Positions 1 through 8,000 are shown, counted from the first letter of the stretch. The stretch is 9,514 nt of DNA from Alphaproteobacteria bacterium (GCA_028293005.1 JAQGLH010000341.1:1-9514), one strand, 5' to 3'. The notes: generated by a model from the sequence alone, not told the origin. A program made the numbers and translations.

Positions 1-488
1 AGCTCGCCGTTCACGAAGTTGGCAAGGCGGCCGAAGAACAGCCCGATCGGCACACAGCAGGCAATGTAATCGTGGATGCGCAGCCAGTTCAGCTTGTTCT
101 TCCATGAAAGGTAGAGAATGCCGAGGCTGACACCGATCACGCCGCCGTGGAACGACATGCCGCCTTCCCACAATTTGAACACGTCGAGCGGGTTCGAAAG
201 AATGGTTGGCTGGTAGAAGAAGACATAAGCGAGGCGGCCGCCGATGATGATGCCGAGCGTAGCGTAGAACACCATGTCGTCGGCGTGGCGCCGCGCCATC
301 GGCGCCGCGGGCTGCGCGATCAGCTTGAGCAGATACCACCAGCCGATGATGATGCCGGCGAGATAAGCGAGCGAGTACCAGCGCAGCTTGAACATACCGA
401 TCTGGAGCGCGACCGGATGGAGGCCAAGATCCTCCCAGCGCACGCCCACCGGCGCGGCACTGGCCAAGGTCAGCAGAAAATCGGTCAA
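1..488 (-). CDS. lgt: Prolipoprotein diacylglyceryl transferase, partial (C-terminus beyond left edge)
   Basis: Lgt is an inner-membrane enzyme that moves diacylglycerol from phosphatidylglycerol to the lipobox cysteine of prolipoproteins, the first step of lipoprotein maturation. The visible 162 codons hold an N-terminal hydrophobic stretch containing [10 protein letters not shown] (from about residue 36), then the family HGG motif with His114 in MSFHGG. The Lgt signature [11 protein letters not shown] (152-162) runs into the window edge. His114, Arg154 and Asn157 correspond to the functionally important His103, Arg143 and Asn146 of E. coli Lgt, each offset by 11. The start is TTG at 486-488, chosen because AGGGG lies 6 bases upstream and the sequence from there matches the sphingomonad N-terminus; the next candidate (Met32) would cut into conserved sequence. 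Relatives are roughly 280-300 residues, so about 120-130 residues are off the window. It is divergent from the next gene. Identity is very sure, the exact start fairly sure. Confidence 0.96.
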   Translation of the reverse strand, partial: MTDFLLTLASAAPVGVRWEDLGLHPVALQIGMFKLRWYSLAYLAGIIIGWWYLLKLIAQPAAPMARRHADDMVFYATLGIIIGGRLAYVFFYQPTILSNPLDVFKLWEGGMSFHGGVIGVSLGILYLSWKNKLNWLRIHDYIACCVPIGLFFGRLANFVNGE

Positions 489-649
489 GGCTTACCCCTA
501 TGGCTCTGCGCCCACATAGGCGCGCGGCTTCCGCCGAGTAAAGGGTCGCAGGCACCGGGCCCGTCTCGCGCTGTCGGGCGGTCGGGTGTGGCAACTCACC
601 GACGTCCCACTCCGCTGGCGCTTATCGCGGCAGCTGATTATCAGACCCC
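489..649. promoter_or_regulatory. Divergent intergenic region between lgt and the IorB-like gene
   Basis: This 161-bp gap must hold promoters or leaders for two divergently transcribed genes. I cannot point to a convincing -35/-10 pair for either. Two small symmetric elements are visible: CCTATG/CATAGG arms (497-502, 515-520; 12-base spacer) next to the lgt ribosome binding site, and CTGATTATCAG (634-644), a perfect palindrome around a central T, just 5 bases before the ATG of the plus-strand gene. No small ORF with good support is seen here. Confidence 0.35.
495..499 (-). promoter_or_regulatory. Ribosome binding site of lgt (AGGGG), decides a TTG start
   Basis: Read on the minus strand, AGGGG precedes the TTG codon at 488-486 with a 6-base spacer (TAAGCC). 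This is the best Shine-Dalgarno match near the lgt 5' end and supports the non-ATG start. It overlaps the left arm of a small inverted repeat (497-502 and 515-520). Confidence 0.6.
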
Positions 650-2911
650 ATGGATCCCGCCCGCGAGACATTCGACATCAGCCGCCGAACGTTGCTGATC
701 GGCGGCGGCATAGGGGTCGGGCTCCTGATCGGCTGGACGGTCTTGCCGCGCCGCTACGCCCCCAATCTGCGTGCGGCGCCGGGAGAGACGATCTTCAACG
801 CCTATCTCAAGATCGGCACCGACGGACGCGTGGTCGTCGCCGTGCCGCAGAGCGAGCTGGGGCAGGGGGTCTACACCAGCCTGCCGCAGATCCTCGCCGA
901 CGAGCTTGGTGCCGACTGGCGCACGGTGTCGGTCGAGCCGGCGCCGATCAGCCCGATCTACGCCAACCGGCTGCTCGCGGAGGAGATTGCGGAAAACCGG
1001 CTGCCCGATGCGTTGCGCGGGATCAGCGACTGGGCCGTGCGCGAATATGCCACCCGGTCGGCGCTGATGCTGACCGCCGGATCGACCTCGATCCGCGCAT
1101 TCGACGCCGCGATGCGCGAGGCCGGAGCGGCGGGACGCGCCTTGCTCAGCAGGGCAGCCGCCGACCGCTGGAACGTAGATTGGGAGACGCTCGACACGCG
1201 CTCCGGCTTCGTCGTGCGGGGCAACGACAGGATCAGCTTCGCCGAGCTTGCCGGCGAGGCTGCGGGCAAGGACCTGCCCGAGCATCTGCCGGTGCGCGGC
1301 GGCGACGACCATCGCCTGGTCGGCCAATCGGTGCCGCGCCTCGACCTGCCTTCGAAGGTCGACGGATCAGCCCAATATGCGTCCGACGTTCGCCTGCCCG
1401 GCATGGTCTATGGCGCGGTGCGGCAGGGACCGATCGGCGAAAGCAAGCTGATCGGCGTCAATCGTAAGGCAGCGCGCGGCGTGGCCGGCGTGCTCGCGCT
1501 GATCGAACAGCCGGGATGGGCGGGGGCGGTCGCCAGCAATTGGTGGGCTGCCAACCGCGCGGTCGAACTCATGGTGCCGCGCTTCGAGACGCGAGGGCCG
1601 CTGGTCGGCAGCGGCGATGTGGATGCCGCGCTCGCCCGCGCGCTGGACCGGAAGGGCAGCCGCCTGTTCAGCCGCGGCGATGCCGAGTCGATGTTCGACC
1701 GCGGGGGGAGCGAAGGCGGCAGGGTGTTCCGCGCGGGTTATCAGGTCGGCCTCGCGCCAAGCGCCGCGATGGAGACCTTGTCGGCGACCGTCCGGCTGAC
1801 CGGCGATCGGGTCGAGGTCTGGGCGCCCACCCAGGCGCCCGGCTTTGCGCGCGCGGCAGCGGCGCGCGCGGCGGGGGTGAGCGAGGAGCAGGTCACGCTC
1901 TACCGGAGCTTGATCGGCGGCGGTTACGGCCGCAAGCTCGAAACCCAGGCGATCGAGCAGGCGGTGGCGATGGCGCTGCAAGTCAAGCGTCCAGTCCAGC
2001 TCGTCTGGTCGCGGATCGAGGAGACGATGCACGACAGCTTTCGCCGGCCCGCCCGAGCGCTGCTGACGGCGAGCCTTGGCCAAGGCAATATGATCACCGG
2101 CTGGCATGCGCGGATCGCCGCACCCTCGACCTTGTCCGAGGTCAGCGGACGGCTGCGCAAGGGAAAGGCCGGCCGGCAGGACAAGGCCGAGGAGGCCGCA
2201 ATCGCCGGCGCAAACCCGCCCTATGCGATCGCGGCGGTCGCGGTCGATCATCTCCCGGCGGCGATCGGGGTTCCGACGGGCGTCTGGCGATCCGGCGCGC
2301 ACAGCTACACCGCCTTCTTCACCGAATGCTTCGTCGACGAGCTTGCCCGCGAGGCGAAGATCGAACCGCTGTCGTTCCGGATGCAGATGCTGGGCGAAAA
2401 TCCGCGGCTGGCGCGCGCGCTTTCGAGCGCCGCCGCGCTCGGCGGATGGGACGGCGGTGGGCCGGGAAGCATGATGGGCATCGCCGCGCACAGCGCGTTC
2501 GGCTCGCACGCCGCGACCCTGGTCGAGGTCGAGATCGACAGCCAAAGCGGTGCGCAGCGGGTGCGCGTCACACGCGCCGTCTGCGCCGTCGATTGCGGCA
2601 GGATCGTCAATCCCGACATCGTCCGCCAGCAGATCGAGGGGGGGCTGATGTTCGGCATCGGCGCGGCGACCGGCAACCGCATCGCCATCGAGCGCGGCTT
2701 GGTGACCGCACGCGGTTTCGGCCAGCTCGGCTTGCCGACGATGGCGAGCACCCCCGACATCATCGTCGAGCTGATCGCTAGCGACGAAGATCCGGGCGGA
2801 GTCACCGAGCTTGCCGTTCCGACCGCGGCGCCGGCGATCGCCAATGCGCTGTTCGCGCTGACCGGACGAAGGATTCGCTCGCTGCCACTCGAAATCGGAA
2901 GCAGCTCATGA
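650..2911 (+). CDS. Molybdopterin-binding oxidoreductase subunit, IorB-like (xanthine dehydrogenase family), Tat signal
   Basis: This is a 753-residue protein of the large-subunit family that includes isoquinoline 1-oxidoreductase beta (IorB, about 780 residues). Such proteins bind the molybdenum-pterin cofactor and hydroxylate aldehydes or N-heterocycles, handing electrons to a [2Fe-2S] partner. It opens with a twin-arginine signal (SRRTLLIGG, Arg12-Arg13, hydrophobic to about residue 30) without an obvious AxA cleavage site, so it may stay anchored facing the periplasm. Next come an IorB-type first segment (SELGQGVYTSLPQILADELG, about 67-86), a hammerhead-like region (about 225-290), the cofactor loop GGGYGRK (423-429), WRSGAHSYTAFFTE, AVDCGRIVNPD with QIEGG, and near the end GVTELAVP with Glu720 where relatives have GVGEPG. 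The start is fixed by an in-frame TGA at 635-637 and by the Tat motif; no Shine-Dalgarno sequence precedes it. No IorA-type iron-sulfur gene is adjacent. Substrate unknown. Confidence 0.88.
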   Translation: MDPARETFDISRRTLLIGGGIGVGLLIGWTVLPRRYAPNLRAAPGETIFNAYLKIGTDGRVVVAVPQSELGQGVYTSLPQILADELGADWRTVSVEPAPISPIYANRLLAEEIAENRLPDALRGISDWAVREYATRSALMLTAGSTSIRAFDAAMREAGAAGRALLSRAAADRWNVDWETLDTRSGFVVRGNDRISFAELAGEAAGKDLPEHLPVRGGDDHRLVGQSVPRLDLPSKVDGSAQYASDVRLPGMVYGAVRQGPIGESKLIGVNRKAARGVAGVLALIEQPGWAGAVASNWWAANRAVELMVPRFETRGPLVGSGDVDAALARALDRKGSRLFSRGDAESMFDRGGSEGGRVFRAGYQVGLAPSAAMETLSATVRLTGDRVEVWAPTQAPGFARAAAARAAGVSEEQVTLYRSLIGGGYGRKLETQAIEQAVAMALQVKRPVQLVWSRIEETMHDSFRRPARALLTASLGQGNMITGWHARIAAPSTLSEVSGRLRKGKAGRQDKAEEAAIAGANPPYAIAAVAVDHLPAAIGVPTGVWRSGAHSYTAFFTECFVDELAREAKIEPLSFRMQMLGENPRLARALSSAAALGGWDGGGPGSMMGIAAHSAFGSHAATLVEVEIDSQSGAQRVRVTRAVCAVDCGRIVNPDIVRQQIEGGLMFGIGAATGNRIAIERGLVTARGFGQLGLPTMASTPDIIVELIASDEDPGGVTELAVPTAAPAIANALFALTGRRIRSLPLEIGSSS
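2897..2901 (+). promoter_or_regulatory. Ribosome binding site of hemH (GGAAG) inside the preceding gene
   Basis: GGAAG sits 6 bases before the ATG at 2908, inside the last codons of the IorB-like gene. With the ATGA start/stop overlap (2908-2911) it supports this hemH start and suggests translational coupling. Confidence 0.5.
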
Positions 2912-3972
2912 CCATTGACGATGGCGGGATCGCGGCAGGCCCTGGCGTGGCCCCCGCCGGGGACCTCACGGCGGCGCTTCAGGACGAGATCGGCGCGGCG
3001 GACAAGATCGGCGTGCTGCTGATCAACCTTGGCACCCCCGATGCGCCCGAGCCCGGAGCCGTCCGCCTCTACCTGCGCGAATTCCTCTCCGACCGCCGCG
3101 TTATCGAGATACCGCAGCTTGTGTGGCAGCCGATCCTGCGCGCGATCATCCTCAACACGCGCCCCAGAAAATCCGCCCATGCCTACAGGCAGGTCTGGAC
3201 GCCGGAGGGCTCGCCGCTCGCCGCGATCACCGCGCGCCAGGCCAAGGCACTTGATGGAACCTTCGGTCCGAACGTGCTGGTCGACCATGCGATGCGCTAC
3301 GGAAGGCCGGTGATCGCCGAGCGGATCGACGCACTCAAGGCACGAGGGTGCGCGCGCATGCTGCTTGCGCCGCTCTATCCGCAATATTGCGCGGCGACGA
3401 CCGCCACCGCCAATGACGCCGCCTTCGCGCACCTCGCGCATCTGCGCTGGCAGCCCGCAGTGCGGACTTTGCCGCCCTATTTTGACGACCCCGCCTATAT
3501 CGACGCACTCAAGACGAGCGTCGAGCAGGGCCTGGCGGGGCTCGATTTCGAACCGCAGGCGATCGTCGCCAGCTTCCACGGCATGCCGCAGCGCACGCTC
3601 GAGCTTGGCGATCCTTATTATCATCATTGCCGAAGGACGGCGCAATTGCTCGCCGATGCGCTTGGCCGCGAGCTGGTGACCGCCTTTCAGTCGCGCTTCG
3701 GCCGCGCACGCTGGCTCGAGCCTGCGACCGATGCGACGCTCGCCGGGCTCGCGCGGCGCGGCGTCACCAAGGTGGCGGTGATCGCGCCGGGCTTCGCGGC
3801 CGATTGCCTCGAGACGCTCGAGGAGATCGCGATCCGCGGGAGCGAGACCTTCCTCGAAGCCGGCGGCGGCAACTTCGCCTATCTTCCGTGCCTCAACGAC
3901 AGCGGAGCGGGCCTGGAGATGCTGCACAAACTGCTGGCGCGCCAACTTGCGGGCTGGATTGGCGGGCCATAA
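2908..3972 (+). CDS. hemH: Ferrochelatase
   Basis: HemH inserts Fe2+ into protoporphyrin IX to make protoheme, the last step of heme synthesis, at the cytoplasmic face of the membrane. The 354-residue product carries the family N-terminal motif IGVLLINLGTPDAPEPGAVR (about 34-53), then YLREFLSDRRVIEIP, NTRPRKSAHAY and LLAPLYPQYCAATTA. The catalytic motif SFHG has His224, and PGFAADCLETLEEI has Glu302; both are the metal-insertion residues of the family. Five cysteines are visible (148, 161, 241, 300, 328), but not the C-terminal cysteine triad that helps ligate the [2Fe-2S] cluster in animal ferrochelatases. About 33 poorly conserved residues precede the core. The ATG overlaps the stop of the upstream gene and has GGAAG at good spacing, so I keep this start. 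phaB follows after 27 bases, so co-transcription is likely. No other hem gene is in the window. Confidence 0.97.
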   Translation: MTIDDGGIAAGPGVAPAGDLTAALQDEIGAADKIGVLLINLGTPDAPEPGAVRLYLREFLSDRRVIEIPQLVWQPILRAIILNTRPRKSAHAYRQVWTPEGSPLAAITARQAKALDGTFGPNVLVDHAMRYGRPVIAERIDALKARGCARMLLAPLYPQYCAATTATANDAAFAHLAHLRWQPAVRTLPPYFDDPAYIDALKTSVEQGLAGLDFEPQAIVASFHGMPQRTLELGDPYYHHCRRTAQLLADALGRELVTAFQSRFGRARWLEPATDATLAGLARRGVTKVAVIAPGFAADCLETLEEIAIRGSETFLEAGGGNFAYLPCLNDSGAGLEMLHKLLARQLAGWIGGP

Positions 3973-3987
3973 AGGGACTGGTCGAAC

Positions 3988-3993
3988 AGGGAG
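3988..3993 (+). promoter_or_regulatory. Ribosome binding site of phaB (AGGGAG), selects the second ATG
   Basis: AGGGAG abuts the ATG at 3994 with no spacer, which is too close for initiation, but lies 6 bases before the in-frame ATG at 4000. This favours 4000 as the true start of phaB. It lies in the 27-base gap after hemH. Confidence 0.6.
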
Positions 3994-3999
3994 ATGGAA

Positions 4000-4722
4000 A
4001 TGGCACGCGTCGCAGTCGTTACTGGTGGAACCCGCGGCATCGGCGAAGCGATCAGCCTCGCGCTGCGCAACGAGGGGATGACGGTCGCCGCCAATTACGG
4101 CAGCAATGAGGAGAAGGCGCGTGCCTTCACCGAGCGCACCGGGATCAAATCCTACCGGTGGGACGTCTCCGACTTCGACGCCTGCATCGCCTCGGTCGCG
4201 CAGATCGAGGAGGAGCTTGGCCCGATCGACGTGCTCGTCAACAATGCCGGCATTACGCGCGACACGACGATGAAGCGCATGACCCGCCAGATGTGGGACG
4301 AGGTGATCGACGTGAACCTCGGCGGCTGCTTCAACATGGCCAAGGCGGTGTTCGACGGCATGCAGGCGCGCAAATACGGCCGGATCGTCAACATCGGCTC
4401 GATCAACGGCCAGGCGGGCCAATATGGCCAGGTCAATTATGCCGCGGCCAAATCCGGCATTCACGGCTTCACCAAGGCGCTCGCGCAGGAAGGCGCGCGC
4501 GCCGGAGTCACGGTCAACGCCATCGCGCCCGGCTATATCGATACGGAGATGGTCGCGGCGGTGCCCGAGGACGTGCTGCAGAAGATCGTCGCGCGCATCC
4601 CGGTCGGGCGGCTCGGGCATGCCGAGGAGATCGCGCGCGGCGTCACCTTCCTCTGCGCCGAGGATGCCGGCTTCATCACCGGCTCGACGCTTTCGATCAA
4701 CGGCGGCCAGCATATGTATTGA
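4000..4722 (+). CDS. phaB: Acetoacetyl-CoA reductase (short-chain dehydrogenase/reductase)
   Basis: PhaB reduces acetoacetyl-CoA to (R)-3-hydroxybutyryl-CoA with NAD(P)H, the middle step of polyhydroxybutyrate synthesis, in the cytoplasm. The 240-residue product is a classical SDR. It has the cofactor glycine motif TGGTRGIG (8-15), NNAG (81-84), a catalytic set of Asn106, Ser134, Tyr147 and Lys151 with the usual Ser-13-Tyr-4-Lys spacing, and PGYIDTEM after the core. The C-terminal NGGQHMY and the SINGQ-GQ-GQ-NY block around Ser134 are typical of PhaB rather than FabG, and the length fits PhaB (about 240-246). An upstream in-frame ATG at 3994 would add two residues, but the ribosome binding site favours 4000. 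hemH ends 27 bases upstream and a small RHH gene follows 39 bases downstream. phaA and phaC are not in the window. FabG is the main alternative identity and is less likely. Confidence 0.93.
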   Translation: MARVAVVTGGTRGIGEAISLALRNEGMTVAANYGSNEEKARAFTERTGIKSYRWDVSDFDACIASVAQIEEELGPIDVLVNNAGITRDTTMKRMTRQMWDEVIDVNLGGCFNMAKAVFDGMQARKYGRIVNIGSINGQAGQYGQVNYAAAKSGIHGFTKALAQEGARAGVTVNAIAPGYIDTEMVAAVPEDVLQKIVARIPVGRLGHAEEIARGVTFLCAEDAGFITGSTLSINGGQHMY

Positions 4723-4761
4723 TCCGGCTCGCGGGCGGATACACGGAGATCGGACCCGCAG

Positions 4762-5013
4762 ATGGTGAATTCGCGGCCCAATTCAGAACGGCTCGAGGGA
4801 CCCACGAAAAGGTCGATGATGATCGCCGGCCACAGCACCTCGATCAGCCTCGAGCCGATCTTCTGGCAGGCCTTGCGCGAGGCTGCCGAGCAAGAGCAGC
4901 TGCCGGTCAACGCGCTGGTCGCTCGGATCGACGCGGAGCGGGTCGAGCACCCCGACCCGCCTAATCTGGCGAGCGCGATCCGCGTCTGGCTGTTCGCGCG
5001 GAGCCGACGCTAG
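4762..5013 (+). CDS. Ribbon-helix-helix domain protein (RHH_4 type)
   Basis: A small protein of 83 residues. After a polar N-terminus, residues about 16-32 (KRSMMIAGHSTSISLEP) look like the beta-strand of the RHH_4 family. Two helices follow (IFWQALREAAEQEQLPVNALVARIDAER, in two parts), then the family's closing NLASAIRVWLFAR. RHH folds usually dimerise and bind DNA through the paired strands, but RHH_4 members are poorly characterised, so a regulator role is inference. The start is uncertain. ATG 4762 has only a distant GGAG (13 bases); ATG 4819 has AAAAGG at 6 bases but would remove the conserved KRS and part of the strand. I prefer 4762 on family likeness. It lies 39 bases after phaB and is probably the last gene of that operon. 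The stop codon overlaps the start of a palindromic repeat. Confidence 0.8.
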   Translation: MVNSRPNSERLEGPTKRSMMIAGHSTSISLEPIFWQALREAAEQEQLPVNALVARIDAERVEHPDPPNLASAIRVWLFARSRR

Positions 5014-5060
5014 AGCATAAAGCGAAAAGGTGGGTACCGGCTTTTCGCGCGACGCAATGC
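5012..5060. repeat. Palindromic intergenic element resembling alphaproteobacterial AGAGCAT...CGAAAAG...CTTTTCG repeats
   Basis: The element starts with AGAGCAT (5012-5018, sharing bases with the TAG stop of the RHH gene). A perfect 8-bp stem follows, GCGAAAAG (5022-5029) with CTTTTCGC (5041-5048), around GTGGGTACCGG (5030-5040). ATGC (5057-5060) can pair with GCAT (5015-5018). From memory, this arrangement (AGAGCAT, CGAAAAG, TGGG-ACCGG, TTTTCG, ATGC) matches a short interspersed palindrome common between genes in Rhizobiales and other alphaproteobacteria. Only one copy is in the window, so repeat status is not shown by the sequence itself. Confidence 0.6.
5022..5048 (-). terminator. Hairpin between convergent genes, possible bidirectional terminator
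   Basis: An 8-bp perfect stem with an 11-base loop sits between the stop of the RHH gene (5013) and the stop of the glutamate dehydrogenase gene (5072-5074). Read on the minus strand it is followed by TTTA, a weak U-tract, and lies 24 bases past the dehydrogenase stop. On the plus strand no U-tract follows. It is a plausible but weak intrinsic terminator, more likely for the minus-strand gene. Confidence 0.4.
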
Positions 5061-5071
5061 GGGTGAGACGG

Positions 5072-8000
5072 TTATTGAGGCGGTGTGGCGGCGGCTTCGT
5101 AGCCGCGCGCGAGCAGCACCCGCGCCTGGGTGGCGATCTCGGCAATCATCGGTAAGGTTGTAACCGGTGCGGTTCGCACTCGCTGGATCGTCCGGCGGAA
5201 TTGCTCCACTCGAGCCGATTGGGTTTCAACCCATTTGGTGACGGCAGCTTCCGGGTCACCGGTTGCGTCGCGGTCGAGGAAATCGAGCCTGAGCTGTTCG
5301 AAGTCGCGCGCCAGCCCGGCCGCGAGCAGGCTTTCCCACGGATCGCGGGCCTGGAAGCGGTTGGCGGCGCTTTGCGCCCAATCAAGCCCCAGCGCTTCGC
5401 CCAATTTGGTGTAGGCGCACGTCAGTGCAACCTCGTCGGTGCCACGCCGCCGGCCGAGCGCGGCGATGCCGATCGCCCCGTTGAGCTTGAACAGGCGGAC
5501 GATGCGATCGACGATCCCGGCGGGCGCGCCGCGGCCGCTCAGCTGCGCGGCAATCGCTTCCGCCTGCGCGCGCGGTTCGGTCCGCAATAGGGCGTCGAGC
5601 GAGGCATCGAGTTTCGCCAGGCCGGGCTGCAGCAGGGTGACGATCTCGCCCGGGGCGATCGATGCTGCCGTCGAGCGGACGATATCGGCGATGTGCAGCC
5701 GCAGGCCCGCGCCCGCCTGCTCGAACAGCTCGAGCCGGACCGCCTCGGGGCCGTCGAAGGCTTCGATGTCGCGCCACAAGGGTGCGATGTCGAACAGGCG
5801 CTCGGCCGCAACCAGGCCGGCGGCGGCCTGCGCCCAGGACACGCCTTCTTGCTCGGTCAGCGCGAACGGCGCCAAGATCCCGAGCCGGTTGATGAAACGG
5901 TTGGCGATCGTCGTCGCGACGATCTCGCGGCGGAGCCGGTGGCGCAGGATCGCCTGCTCGTGGCGCTGCCGCATCGCATCGGGAAAGATCGCGAACAGAT
6001 CCGGATCGAGGGTCGGATCGTCGGCAAGCGGACTTGCCTCGATCGCGTCCTGCAGCGCCAGCTTGGAGGTCGAGAGCAGGACGGCAAGCTCGGGCCGCGT
6101 CAGGCCCTGGCCCTCCTGCGCGCGGCGCAGCAGATCCTCGTTGCTTTCGAGGCCCTCGACGGCGCGGTTGAGGCGGCCGCTCTCCTCGAGCACCTCGATC
6201 GCGCGCGCCAGCGGCGGCAGCGCCGCCGCGCCGCCACGCTCGGCGATCGACAGCGCCAGCGTCTGGAGCCGGTTGTCCTCGAGCACGATCGCGGCGACAT
6301 CATCGGTCATCTCGGCGAGCAGCTGGTTGCGCTCCTCGAACGACAACCGGCCCTCGGCCATTTCCGCGTTGAGCGCGATCTTGATGTTGACCTCCTTGTC
6401 GGAGCAGTCGACGCCGGCCGAATTGTCGATGAAATCGGTGTTGATCCGCCCGCCGCCGAGCGCGAACTCGATCCGGCCGGCCTGAGTCACGGCAAGGTTC
6501 GCGCCCTCGCCGATCACCTTCGCGCGCATCGCGAGTGCGTCGACGCGCACCGCATCGTTGCCGGGATCGCCGACCTCGACGTCGTTTTCATGCTCCGCCT
6601 TGACGTAGGTGCCGATGCCACCGAACCAGAACAGGTCGACCGGCGCCTTTAGGATCGCCGTGATCAATGTCGTCGGATCGGCCTCAGCCGCTTCGATGCC
6701 GAGCGTCCGCTGCATCTCGGGCGTGAGCGGGATCGATTTCTGGGTGCGCGCGAAGATTCCGCCGCCCTTCGACACAATCTTGCGGTCGTAATCGTCCCAG
6801 CTCGAGCGCGGCTGGCCGAACAGCCGCCGGCGTTCCTCCCAGCTCGCCGCGGGATCGGGATCGGGATCGATGAAGATGTGGCGGTGGTCGAATGCGGCGA
6901 CCAGCTTGATCGCCTTTGACAGCAGCATGCCGTTGCCGAACACGTCGCCCGACATGTCGCCGCAGCCGGCGACGCGGACCGGCTGGTTCTGCACGTCGAC
7001 GCCGAGCTCGGCGAAATGGCGCTGCACCGAGACCCACGCGCCGCGCGCGGTGATCGCCATCGCCTTATGGTCATAGCCGTGGCTGCCGCCGCTGGCGAAT
7101 GCATCGCCGAGCCAGAAATCACGCGCCAGCGCGATCGAATTGGCAAGGTCCGAGAAAGTCGCCGTCCCCTTGTCCGCGGCGACGACGAAATAAGGGTCCT
7201 CGCCATCGCGGATCCTGATCCCTTCGGGATGAACGACTGCGCCGGCGACGATGTTGTCGGTCAGCGACAGCAAGGCGCGAATGAAGATTGCGTAGCTGTC
7301 GGCGCCCTCGGCGAGCCAAGCGTCGCGTTGCGCGGGCGGCGGAAGCTGCTTGGGATAGAAGCCGCCCTTGGCGCCGGTCGGAACGATCACCGCATTCTTG
7401 ACGACCTGCGCTTTCATCAGGCTGAGCACCTCAGTGCGGAAATCGTCGCGGCGGTCCGACCAGCGGATGCCGCCGCGCGCGACAGGGCCGGCGCGCAGAT
7501 GGATGCCCTCGACCCGTGGCGAATAGACCCAGATCTCGCGCCACGGCACCGGCGCGGGGAGCCCGGGGATGAGGCTCGAATCGAGCTTGAACGCGAGCGC
7601 TTCGCGATCCGCCGAAAAGGCGTTGGTGCGCAGCGTCGCGAGCACGATGCAGCGCAGCAGACGCAGCAGCCGATCCTCGTCGATCGCGGCGACCCCGGCG
7701 AGCGCCTCGGTGATCATCGCCTCGGCGCCGGCAGCGGCGTCGTCGTCGGGCTGCCCGCTCGGCTCGTGGCGGGCGCGGAACAGCGTGATCAGGCCGCGCG
7801 CGACGGCGGGCGCCTTGCGCAAGGCCTCGACCGCGGTGGTGAGTCCATAGGACAGGCCGGTCTGGCGCAAATAGCGGAACCAGGCACGAAGCAGCACGAC
7901 GTCGTCGGGCTCGAGCGCCGCGGCGACCAGCAATTGGTTGAACGAATCATTTTCGGCGCGCTGCTCGAGGACCGCTGCGATCGCGCGCTCGACGATAGCG

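Noticed and set aside
147..698. A plus-strand frame covering the lgt 5' end and the divergent gap
   Set aside because: It runs antisense to lgt, whose HGG and NFVNGE motifs are unmistakable; its own translation looks like shadow sequence.
1367..2545. Long frames opposite and alongside the IorB-like gene (minus 1367-2545, plus 1516-2781, minus 641-1327)
   Set aside because: All overlap a gene with continuous recognised motifs, and none shows its own motif, ribosome binding site or sensible composition.
2305..4713. An 802-codon open frame on the minus strand
   Set aside because: It lies antisense to the end of the IorB-like gene, hemH and phaB, which have clear family motifs. Its translation is rich in Arg, Asp and Ala without family likeness, as expected for the complementary frame of high-GC genes.
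4723..4761. A possible terminator or promoter between phaB and the RHH gene
   Set aside because: No stable hairpin, T-tract or -10/-35 pair is visible in these 39 bases.
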